A DNA stretch of 6,306 bases from CAMLQK01 sp964654135 (GTDB taxonomy: Bacteria; Patescibacteriota; Saccharimonadia; Saccharimonadales; UBA4665). The stretch's first letter is position 1, and every line of letters begins with the position of its first letter. The stretch covers positions 1-6,306 of the forward strand of contig CAZZHV010000050.1 of assembly GCA_964654135.1 (NCBI GenBank), written 5' to 3'. The notes below the pieces were generated by a model. That model was not told the DNA's origin and searched no databases. It was given only the letters and a program-made list of their open reading frames with translations. A program made the position numbers and the translations under genes. This document shows positions 1 through 5,433 of the stretch, one piece after another.

Positions 1-100
1 CCAGAGAAGTCCGGTGGAACCGCCCAACAAAATATTGGGTCCGAGACGCGCTAAAAGATTAAATGTATTTGCGAGAATATTTAATCAGGCGCGTCTTTTT
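1..100 (+). promoter_or_regulatory. T-box leader (3' part) upstream of thrS
   Basis: This is the 3' half of a tRNA-sensing T-box leader; Stem I and the specifier loop lie before the window. The antiterminator can be folded by eye. Lower helix GTCCGG (9-14) pairs with CCG-A-GAC (41-47, A44 bulged). The 7-nt bulge TGGAACC (15-21) is the T-box core. Upper helix GCCCAA (22-27) pairs with TTGGGT (35-40). In known T-boxes UGGN in the bulge pairs with the NCCA end of uncharged tRNA. Here N is A (position 18), which predicts a cognate tRNA with U73. The 3' strand of the lower helix overlaps the 5' strand of the following terminator (A44-C47), so the two structures are mutually exclusive. Because the next gene is thrS, the sensed tRNA is most likely tRNA-Thr. 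That is inference, since the specifier codon is not visible. Confidence 0.88.
43..100 (+). terminator. Intrinsic terminator of the T-box switch
   Basis: GACGCGC (45-51) pairs with GCGCGTC (89-95) and extends by A44-T96 and G43.T97. An inner arm GATTAAAT (57-64) pairs with ATTTAATC (79-86). A run of five T (96-100) follows directly. The outer strand shares bases 44-47 with the antiterminator, so transcription should stop here when tRNA is charged and continue into thrS when uncharged tRNA stabilises the antiterminator. Confidence 0.85.
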
Positions 101-112
101 ATATGTAATCGA

Positions 113-118
113 AAGGAG
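113..118 (+). promoter_or_regulatory. Shine-Dalgarno of thrS, deciding the start
   Basis: AAGGAG lies 2 nt before the ATG at 121 but 5 nt before the ATG at 124. Normal spacing favours the second of the two tandem ATG codons. It sits after the T-box terminator, so it is transcribed only when the switch reads through. Confidence 0.7.
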
Positions 119-123
119 TCATG

Positions 124-1974
124 ATGAGTGACCAATCACCAGAAGAATATTTACACGCAATGCGCCATAGCCTGGCCCACATCATGGCTACCGCAGTTAA
201 ACGTTTATTCCCGGATGCAAAGCTGGGCGTTGGTCCGGTAGTCGAACATGGGTTCTACTACGATATGGATCTTGGCAAAGATAAACTTTCCGAAGAAGAC
301 TTTGAGCGTATTGAAGCTGAAATGAAGAAAATTATCAAAGAAGACCAGGCGTTTGAACGTTCTTATCTTCCGGTAGATGAGGCAATTGCCTGGGCTCGCG
401 AAAATGGCCAACCATATAAGGAAGAGCTATTAAACGATCTCAAGCGTGCCGGCACAACAAGCGCCAAGGATATTAATGCCGAAGAGCTTGGTGTTGAAGC
501 GGGCGATGACAGCAAGGTAGAGCAAGTTTCTTTCTATAAGAATGGCGACTTTACTGATCTTTGTCGAGGGCCACATGTAGAATCAACAGGCAAAGTAGGG
601 GCCTTTAAGCTCATGCGCCTCAGTGGTGCTTACTGGCGTGGCAAAGAGGGCAATCCTCAGATGCAACGTCTCTATGGTGTCGCATTCAAGACCGACAAAG
701 AGTTGCGCCAGCACCTGGCAATGCTCGAAGAAGCAAAGAAGCGTGACCACCGCAAGCTTGGCCAGGAACTCGATCTGTTTGTATTCTCTGACCTAATTGG
801 CTCGGGCCTACCACTGTTTACCCCCCGTGGTACCGTGCTTCGTGAAGAGCTAACTCGTTTTTCAAACGAACTTCGGGAGCGTAGTGACTTCCAGAAAGTG
901 TTTATTCCGCACATTACCAAAACTGATCTCTACAAAAAATCTGGCCATTGGGCAAAATTTGGTGAAGAGCTCTTTTTGGTAGAAAGCCAGGTGACTGGCG
1001 ATGATTTTGCGATGAAGCCAATGAATTGCCCTCACCATGCACAGATTTTCGCCTCACAACCGCGAAGCTACCGCAATATGCCACTTCGCTACCTAGAGAC
1101 TACTACCGTCTATCGTGATGAAAAGACAGGAGAACTTGGTGGCTTGAGTCGCGTTCGTGCGATTACGCAAGACGATAGTCATATCTTCTGCCGCCAGGAT
1201 CAAATTGAGCAGGAAATTGACACGTTGCTTGCTGCTGCTCGTGAACTATACGAGACTGTTGGCATGTCACTGCGCGTACGCCTTTCTTATCGTGATGAGA
1301 GCGACTCCTATTTGGGGAGTGAAGAGCTTTGGAAATCAGCACAGGGACAGCTCAAGACCGCTACCGAATCTAACCAGCTCGAGTACTTCGAACAAGATGG
1401 CGAAGCGGCGTTTTATGGTCCTAAGATTGATATGATGGTGAGCGACGCGCTCGGTCGTGAACATCAACTGGCTACGGTGCAACTAGACTTCGTACAGCCT
1501 GAGCGCTTTGAGCTCGAATATGTTGACGAAAAAGGTGAGAAGCAACGTCCAGTCATGATTCACTGCGCCTTGCTGGGATCAGTTGAGCGCTTCTTGAGCG
1601 TATACATTGAACACACTGCAGGTAAATTCCCAACTTGGGTTGCGCCAGAGCAGATTCGCATAATTACCGTTAATCAAGAAGAGTCGACCGTAGCCTTTGC
1701 CAACACTATCGTTGAACAAGCTAAGGTTCTTGGTCTGCGCATTACTGTAGACAACGATAACGAATCTGTCGGTAAGAAAATCCGTAACGCAGAACTATGG
1801 AAGATTCCGTACACCCTTGTTATTGGTGAAAAAGAGATTGAAACAGGTGAGGTTACTCCTCGTATTCGCCGCGACATGGCCGTAAACGAAAATACGCAGT
1901 CTCGTACTATGGAAGAATTCCTTAAGACCGTTGCGCACGAAGTTAAATCTCGTGTTTCTAAAACATCACTGTAG
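124..1974 (+). CDS. thrS: Threonyl-tRNA synthetase lacking the TGS domain
   Basis: Cytosolic class II synthetase that charges tRNA-Thr and edits mischarged Ser-tRNA. Numbered from the ATG at 124 (616 aa), it opens directly with the editing domain: HSLAH (H15, H19) and DLCRGPH (C147, H151) match the HxxxH and CxxxH editing motifs. The class II core follows: motif 1 near 235-265, motif 2 (YRDEKTGELGGLSRVRA, 330-346) and motif 3 (HCALLGSVERF, 480-490). The zinc ligands are visible as C302, H353 and H480. The anticodon-binding domain runs from about 510 to 605. The usual N-terminal TGS domain of about 60 residues is absent, and an in-frame TAA at 106-108 rules out an upstream extension. The protein is still about 35 residues longer than a TGS-less E. 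coli enzyme, partly from an insert around 105-135 in the editing domain. The start at 121 (one more Met) is possible but has poor Shine-Dalgarno spacing. The gene is controlled by the T-box upstream. Confidence 0.97.
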   Translation: MSDQSPEEYLHAMRHSLAHIMATAVKRLFPDAKLGVGPVVEHGFYYDMDLGKDKLSEEDFERIEAEMKKIIKEDQAFERSYLPVDEAIAWARENGQPYKEELLNDLKRAGTTSAKDINAEELGVEAGDDSKVEQVSFYKNGDFTDLCRGPHVESTGKVGAFKLMRLSGAYWRGKEGNPQMQRLYGVAFKTDKELRQHLAMLEEAKKRDHRKLGQELDLFVFSDLIGSGLPLFTPRGTVLREELTRFSNELRERSDFQKVFIPHITKTDLYKKSGHWAKFGEELFLVESQVTGDDFAMKPMNCPHHAQIFASQPRSYRNMPLRYLETTTVYRDEKTGELGGLSRVRAITQDDSHIFCRQDQIEQEIDTLLAAARELYETVGMSLRVRLSYRDESDSYLGSEELWKSAQGQLKTATESNQLEYFEQDGEAAFYGPKIDMMVSDALGREHQLATVQLDFVQPERFELEYVDEKGEKQRPVMIHCALLGSVERFLSVYIEHTAGKFPTWVAPEQIRIITVNQEESTVAFANTIVEQAKVLGLRITVDNDNESVGKKIRNAELWKIPYTLVIGEKEIETGEVTPRIRRDMAVNENTQSRTMEEFLKTVAHEVKSRVSKTSL

Positions 1975-1983
1975 AAGACGGCC

Positions 1984-2592
1984 ATGCAGAAGCCACGCAA
2001 GATAATTGCTTTTGATATTGATGACGTACTCGCTGCTAACGCTGAAGGCTTTGCTGCCTTCAGCAATGCGCAGTGGGGCACTTCCATGACTGCAGCAGAT
2101 TTCTCTGAAGACTGGATGACTATGTGGGGTGTTTCTGCGGACGAAATGCGAGAGCGATCTCGTATTTTTCACACATCGGGTATCGTTGCGTCATATCAGG
2201 CGAATGCTGAAGCTTTGCCTGTGTTAAAAAAGTTGTGTATACAGAGTGATCTTCGGGTAGTTACATCAAGACAACAGTTAATACGCGAACAGACAAAAAT
2301 ATGGGTGGAAAACCATTTTCCGGGCATCTTCACTGACATACATCATTCAGGTATTTTTGATAGTGGTGAGGCTGGCGCCCACATCACCACCAAGGCAGAT
2401 ATGTTGCGTCAAATTGGCGCATCCTATCTTATTGATGACCAATTAAAGCACTGTATAGCTGCCGCCGAGCAGGGGGTGCCAGCAGTTTTATTTGGTAACT
2501 ACCCATGGAATCAGGCAGAAGTTCTGCCTCGGGGCGTCGTGCGATGTGTAAACTGGAAAGAAGTTGAGGAGTATTTCGATGAGCAGAGTTGA
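1984..2592 (+). CDS. HAD-superfamily hydrolase, 5'(3')-deoxyribonucleotidase (NT5C)-like
   Basis: Soluble 202-residue protein with all four HAD motifs. Motif I is FDIDDVL with nucleophile D11 and acid/base D13, motif II is VVTSR with T94/S95, motif III is K137 in ITTKADML, and motif IV is LIDDQ with D151/D152. The DxDDV form of motif I and the helical cap at about 18-78 resemble the NT5C group of pyrimidine 5'-nucleotidases, which dephosphorylate (deoxy)nucleoside monophosphates. The exact substrate cannot be read from sequence. The gene begins 9 nt after the thrS stop with only a weak purine stretch before it, so translation may be coupled to thrS. It ends in TGA and overlaps the Atl start by 14 nt. 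Another small-molecule phosphatase is the main alternative. Confidence 0.85.
   Translation: MQKPRKIIAFDIDDVLAANAEGFAAFSNAQWGTSMTAADFSEDWMTMWGVSADEMRERSRIFHTSGIVASYQANAEALPVLKKLCIQSDLRVVTSRQQLIREQTKIWVENHFPGIFTDIHHSGIFDSGEAGAHITTKADMLRQIGASYLIDDQLKHCIAAAEQGVPAVLFGNYPWNQAEVLPRGVVRCVNWKEVEEYFDEQS
2566..2571 (+). promoter_or_regulatory. Shine-Dalgarno of the Atl gene, deciding the start
   Basis: GAGGAG lies 7 nt before the ATG at 2579, ideal spacing. The in-frame TTG at 2564 overlaps this site and has no Shine-Dalgarno of its own, so ATG 2579 is preferred. The site lies inside the end of the HAD gene, which suggests coupled translation. Confidence 0.8.
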
Positions 2593-2911
2593 CGCTGATT
2601 TTGCAAAAAGAGTTCACGCTCTCGTTGCACAGATACCACAGGGGAGGGTGATGACATATGGCCAGATTGCGGCGCTTTGTGGTGCCGCTTGGGCTGCTTG
2701 GGAAGTGGGCCAGATTGCTAACCATGGTCCATCGGATCTTCCATGGCAAAGAGTTGTCAATAAACAGGGTGGTCTTGCACGTGGCTGGCCTAACGGGGGT
2801 CTTGACGGACATAGGGCTGCCTTAGAGGCTGATGGATATCAGGTTAACGAAGATTACACAGTAAACGTAGGTGAATTATTATGGGATCCAAATCAGACGA
2901 CACTCCTTTAA
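2579..2911 (+). CDS. Alkyltransferase-like protein (Atl, MGMT-related DNA-binding domain)
   Basis: A 110-residue protein consisting only of the C-terminal winged-helix domain of O6-alkylguanine-DNA alkyltransferases. Landmarks are PQGRVMTYGQIA (20-31, with the base-flipping Tyr at Y27), the helix 38-48 ending in VGQIAN, and PWQRVV (55-60), which replaces PCHRV. The acceptor cysteine is W56, so it cannot transfer alkyl groups. Known Atl proteins with PW(H/Q)R bind O6-alkylguanine and hand the lesion to nucleotide excision repair. Unusually, the arginine finger expected two residues before VG is also Trp (AWEVG, W41). It overlaps the HAD gene by 14 nt and miaA by 31 nt, so it is part of the thrS-led operon. 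The fold is confident; lesion binding without the Arg is inferred. Confidence 0.88.
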   Translation: MSRVDADFAKRVHALVAQIPQGRVMTYGQIAALCGAAWAAWEVGQIANHGPSDLPWQRVVNKQGGLARGWPNGGLDGHRAALEADGYQVNEDYTVNVGELLWDPNQTTLL

Positions 2912-3756
2912 TAGCTATTGTTGGCGAAACTGCTTCCGGCAAGACCGCGTTGGCCATTGAACTCGCAAAGCGCTTTAATGGTGAGATCATCTGTGCCGAT
3001 TCGCGTACTGTATATCGCGGCATGGACATTGGAACCGCAAAGCCAACTGTTACGGAACAGGACGGAATTCCACATCACTTACTCGATATAGTGGACCCGG
3101 AAGATTCTTTTAGTGTGGCGGATTTCCAAAAATTAGCAAAACAAGCTATAGAAGATATTGCTTCGCGTGGTCGTGTTCCATTTTTGGTGGGCGGTACTGG
3201 TCTGTATGTCGATGCTATATTGTACGACTTTGAATTTCGACAGGCTCCAGACCCTCAGGAACGTCAGCGGTTACAGTTAATGACGGTCCAAGAACTTCAA
3301 ACCGAAATAATTGAGCGTGGCTTGGCCATGCCTGAGAATATTCAGAATCCGCGACATCTTTCACGCGTAATTGAAACTGGCGGACTACAGTCATTACATA
3401 GGACTTTGCGGAAAAATACACTAGTGCTTGGATTGAGCATAGAGCGAGAAACTTTAAAGGCAAAGCTTATAAAACGAGTAGATGCTATGTGCGAGGCTGG
3501 CTTTGTAGACGAAGTTCGTACTTTGTTCGCTAAATATAATCCAGACACCGCGGCGTTACAGGCTCCTGGATACAAGGCCTTTAAGGCATATTTGGATGGC
3601 ATGAGTTCGTTCGAAGAAGCTAAAGAAATGTTCGTTCGCAACGATTACCAATTAGCAAAACGCCAACGTACTTGGTTTAAACGCAACAAAAGTATTCACT
3701 GGGTAGCCGAACAGGCAGAAGCTGTAGATTTAGTGACAACGTTCTTGAACAAATAA
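2881..3756 (+). CDS. miaA: tRNA dimethylallyltransferase MiaA
   Basis: Transfers dimethylallyl from DMAPP to N6 of A37 in tRNAs that read UNN codons, the first step of (ms2)i6A formation. Visible motifs in the 291-residue protein are the P-loop GETASGKT (15-22), DSRTVYRGMDIGTAKP (40-55, with D40 the likely catalytic Asp), HHLLDIVDP (65-73), GGTGLY (104-109), NPRHLSRVIE (156-165) and the C-terminal LAKRQRTWFKR (258-268). The usual xIGYxE segment reads APGYKAF (228-234), with Pro in place of Ile. The protein is slightly shorter than the usual 300-320 residues. AGGTGA at 2869-2874 lies 6 nt before the ATG. The start is inside the Atl gene (31-nt overlap) and no separate promoter is obvious, so it is probably co-transcribed with thrS. 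Confidence 0.96.
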   Translation: MGSKSDDTPLIAIVGETASGKTALAIELAKRFNGEIICADSRTVYRGMDIGTAKPTVTEQDGIPHHLLDIVDPEDSFSVADFQKLAKQAIEDIASRGRVPFLVGGTGLYVDAILYDFEFRQAPDPQERQRLQLMTVQELQTEIIERGLAMPENIQNPRHLSRVIETGGLQSLHRTLRKNTLVLGLSIERETLKAKLIKRVDAMCEAGFVDEVRTLFAKYNPDTAALQAPGYKAFKAYLDGMSSFEEAKEMFVRNDYQLAKRQRTWFKRNKSIHWVAEQAEAVDLVTTFLNK

Positions 3757-3778
3757 TACTTATACTTTCATATAACAG

Positions 3779-3787
3779 TGCTACAAT
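3779..3787 (+). promoter_or_regulatory. Extended -10 promoter of a leaderless gene
   Basis: TGC-TACAAT: a TGn extension joined to a -10 hexamer with 5 of 6 consensus matches, ending exactly 6 nt before the ATG at 3794. A start point about 7 nt downstream would coincide with the initiation codon. No convincing -35 is seen at 17 nt (CTTATA, 3759-3764). There is no Shine-Dalgarno in the 37-nt gap and no terminator after miaA, so some read-through is also possible. Confidence 0.65.
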
Positions 3788-3793
3788 AGATAT

Positions 3794-4405
3794 ATGGTTG
3801 AGCAATTGTTTGGATCAAAAACGAGGGTAAAGCTACTGCAGTTATTCTACAGTAACCCAAACCGCTCCTTTTATGTCCGCGAAATTACACGTAAGATCGA
3901 TGAGCAAATTAATTCTGTTCGTCGTGAACTCGCAAACCTATTAAATATAGGTATTATCGTTTCTGATACAACAAATAACCGTTTGTATTATGAAGTAAAT
4001 CAAGAATTTGAACACTACCAACCCTTGCGTCAGATTTTTGGCCAGCCAAGTACTGCAAAAGCTCCTAAGAAGGTAGTTGGCGGATCGACAGATACGGTCA
4101 AGGCTGCACCAACATCTGACCAAGATAGGCTAAAGGCGCTTGGCAACGTTGAAATTGCTCTTTTTACAGGTCAGTTTACTCGTGACGACCGCAGCGGTGT
4201 CGATCTTTTGGTTGTCGGTGATATAAACCAGAACGCACTTGGTAAGTTTGTAGCTGAGCTTGAGGCTCAAGAGGGTAAAGATATTCGTTATACGCATATG
4301 CCTACCCAGGAATTTATGTATCGCCGCGATATCAAAGACCGCTTTATCACCATATTGCTTGAGTCCAAGAAGCAGATTTTGATTGATAAAAATAATATTC
4401 TGTAG
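3794..4405 (+). CDS. Winged-helix DNA-binding protein with degenerate nucleotidyltransferase-like domain
   Basis: Predicted 203-residue cytosolic regulator in two parts. Residues 1-82 form an ArsR/MarR-like winged helix: FGSKTRVKLLQLF helix, then YVREITRKI (27-35) and EQINSVRRELANLLNIGII (37-55) as recognition helices, then a wing ending in RLYYEVN. A polar linker (83-112) rich in K, T, P and A follows. Residues 113-203 resemble a minimal nucleotidyltransferase: FTGQFTRDDRSGVDLLVVGD (124-143) aligns with the GSFARGE...SDIDLLVVG signature. The first Asp of the DxD pair is G135 and the GS is GQ, so catalysis is unlikely. Its ligand and targets are not known. It is probably leaderless, as no Shine-Dalgarno precedes the ATG. 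It lies 18 nt before the MBL gene and is likely co-transcribed with it. Confidence 0.82.
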   Translation: MVEQLFGSKTRVKLLQLFYSNPNRSFYVREITRKIDEQINSVRRELANLLNIGIIVSDTTNNRLYYEVNQEFEHYQPLRQIFGQPSTAKAPKKVVGGSTDTVKAAPTSDQDRLKALGNVEIALFTGQFTRDDRSGVDLLVVGDINQNALGKFVAELEAQEGKDIRYTHMPTQEFMYRRDIKDRFITILLESKKQILIDKNNIL

Positions 4406-4410
4406 CATCA

Positions 4411-4416
4411 GAGGAG
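4411..4416 (+). promoter_or_regulatory. Shine-Dalgarno of the MBL gene
   Basis: GAGGAG with 7-nt spacing to the ATG at 4424 in an 18-nt intergenic gap. It contrasts with the absence of any Shine-Dalgarno before the preceding gene, as expected for an internal operon gene behind a leaderless first gene. Confidence 0.75.
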
Positions 4417-4423
4417 TAACATA

Positions 4424-5050
4424 ATGGATATTCAATTTTACGGTGCCAATTGTATTGCACTAACAACTAAACAAGCCCGTGTCTTGGTCGATGACAACCT
4501 AGCTGACCTTGGGGGCAAGTCTGCTGCTCGTGCAGGTGATATAGCACTCTACACAGCTGCACACGCAAGTCCTGTACAGGAGTCGAAGATTGTTATCGAC
4601 CAGCCAGGCGAATACGAAGTTTCTGGTGTGTCAATCTATGGCATTCCAGCTCGTGCACATATCGATGAGACAAGTGGCAAGACTGCAACTATGTACAAAT
4701 TGCACGTAGAAGACCTTAAAATTCTCGTGACCGGCCATGTTTACCCCGAGCTGACCGATAAGCAACTCGAACAAATCGGCATGATCGATGTAATGATCGT
4801 GCCAGTAGGCGGTAATGGATATACACTAGATGGAGTTGGTGCTCTTAAGCTGATCAAGAAAATTGAACCAAAGCTCGTTATCCCAACACACTACGATAAC
4901 GCCAAGCTTTCATTCCCAGTTCCACAGCAGTCATTGGCTGATGCATTGCGCGCATTGGCTATGGAGCCTAAGGATACAGTTGCTAAGCTCAAGCTCAAGC
5001 CATCTGAGCTTGGCGAAGTTACGCAGCTTATTGTTGTCGAGCAAGCTTAG
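4424..5050 (+). CDS. MBL-fold protein (UlaG/YtkL-like, COG2220 type) with depleted metal site
   Basis: A 208-residue protein with the outline of the beta-lactamase-fold hydrolases of the Lactamase_B_3/UlaG group. An N-terminal strand pair (MDIQFYGANCIAL...RVLVDD, 1-24) matches the family's G-H-S/A-C opening with Ala instead of His. Then come PGEYEVSGVSIYGIP (61-75), ILVTGHV (100-106), IDVMIVPVGGNGYTL (121-135) and VIPTHYDN (152-159). The HxHxDH zinc motif should follow the strand at 40-45, but the segment reads ALYTAAHASPV (41-51) with a single His (H47). H156 of the last conserved motif is kept. Hydrolase activity is therefore doubtful; a binding or structural role, or an unusual metal site, is possible. 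It is preceded by a strong Shine-Dalgarno and followed by an intrinsic terminator. Confidence 0.82.
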   Translation: MDIQFYGANCIALTTKQARVLVDDNLADLGGKSAARAGDIALYTAAHASPVQESKIVIDQPGEYEVSGVSIYGIPARAHIDETSGKTATMYKLHVEDLKILVTGHVYPELTDKQLEQIGMIDVMIVPVGGNGYTLDGVGALKLIKKIEPKLVIPTHYDNAKLSFPVPQQSLADALRALAMEPKDTVAKLKLKPSELGEVTQLIVVEQA

Positions 5051-5067
5051 ACTTATTCGACATTAAT

Positions 5068-5097
5068 AAAAATACCACTCGTGGGAGTGGTATTTTT
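5068..5097. terminator. Bidirectional intrinsic terminator between MBL gene and rpmB
   Basis: A perfect 13-bp inverted repeat, AAAAATACCACTC (5068-5080) and GAGTGGTATTTTT (5085-5097), with a GTGG tetraloop. The A-run on one side and T-run on the other give a U-tract on either strand. It can end both the plus-strand MBL transcript (18 nt after its stop) and the minus-strand rpmB transcript (17 nt after its stop). Confidence 0.92.
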
Positions 5098-5113
5098 AGT
5101 TTGATCGGGATCC

Positions 5114-5329
5114 TTATTTTGCTGCAACTGGTGCTGGCGCTGTAAGGAGGCCTTTCTTCTTGAGGGTACGGATAGCTTGAGTGCTTAACTTGAGCTTTAC
5201 CTTCTTACCGTCAACCAAAATTGTCTTGTTTTGGATGTTGGCATTCCAAACTTTCTTAGTGTGGCGTTGAGAAAAGCTAACGTTGTTACCGAATTGCTTT
5301 CCCTTGCCAGTCAAATCACATTTACGCAT
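5114..5329 (-). CDS. rpmB: 50S ribosomal protein L28
   Basis: A 71-residue basic ribosomal protein of the large subunit. It opens MRKCDLTGKGKQFGNNVS, the L28 signature (CxxTGK...GNNVSHS), followed by the R/K-rich HTKKVWNANIQ and VKLKLSTQAIRTLKKKG near 47-60. The CxxC zinc pair is absent (only C4), so this is the zinc-independent form. A short Ala/Pro tail (LLTAPAPVAAK) ends it. Start: an upstream in-frame TTG at 5353 would add 8 residues, but it lies at the predicted transcription start and the Shine-Dalgarno (AAGGA, 5341-5345) falls inside that extension, so ATG 5329 is chosen. It is a single-gene unit, convergent with the MBL gene and divergent from the M50 gene. Confidence 0.95.
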   Translation of the reverse strand: MRKCDLTGKGKQFGNNVSFSQRHTKKVWNANIQNKTILVDGKKVKLKLSTQAIRTLKKKGLLTAPAPVAAK

Positions 5330-5359
5330 GTCTCTTAAATTCCTTCTATTCAAGGATAT

Positions 5360-5388
5360 ATTTTAACTGGTTTTGCTCCTATCGTCAA
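5360..5388 (-). promoter_or_regulatory. Sigma70-type promoter of rpmB
   Basis: On the minus strand, TTGACG (plus coordinates 5383-5388) is followed after exactly 17 nt by TAAAAT (5360-5365). Each box has 5 of 6 consensus bases. The start point would be near 5353, giving a leader of about 24 nt that carries the AAGGA Shine-Dalgarno 11 nt before the ATG. This is the most canonical promoter in the window. Confidence 0.8.
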
Positions 5389-5418
5389 CTTATCTAGGGA
5401 GATATTACAGATTAAGCC

Positions 5419-5427
5419 TGCTATACT
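5419..5427 (+). promoter_or_regulatory. Extended -10 promoter of the M50 protease gene (leaderless)
   Basis: TGC-TATACT, with TGn extension, ends 6 nt before the ATG at 5434. This is the same geometry as the promoter at 3779-3787. No good -35 lies at 17 nt (GAGATA) and no Shine-Dalgarno precedes the ATG. It is back to back with the rpmB promoter in a 104-bp intergenic region. Confidence 0.68.
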
Positions 5428-5433
5428 GTAAGT

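Noticed and set aside
1674..2172. Minus-strand open frames overlapping the end of thrS and the HAD gene
   Set aside because: They lie opposite well-supported genes, show no recognisable domain, and have no promoter or Shine-Dalgarno.
2564..2578. TTG start giving the Atl protein five more residues
   Set aside because: It overlaps the GAGGAG site that serves ATG 2579 and has no ribosome site of its own.
4982..5002. AAGCTC repeated motif
   Set aside because: It simply encodes an alternating Lys-Leu strand at the C-terminus of the MBL protein; too short for a functional DNA repeat.
4863..5066. Plus-strand 67-codon open frame at the end of the MBL gene
   Set aside because: It is out of frame with the MBL gene, low in complexity (Ser/His/Leu rich), and lacks a ribosome site.
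5330..5353. TTG start giving L28 eight more residues
   Set aside because: It coincides with the predicted transcription start and contains the Shine-Dalgarno; L28 proteins normally begin at the M-R-K-C segment.
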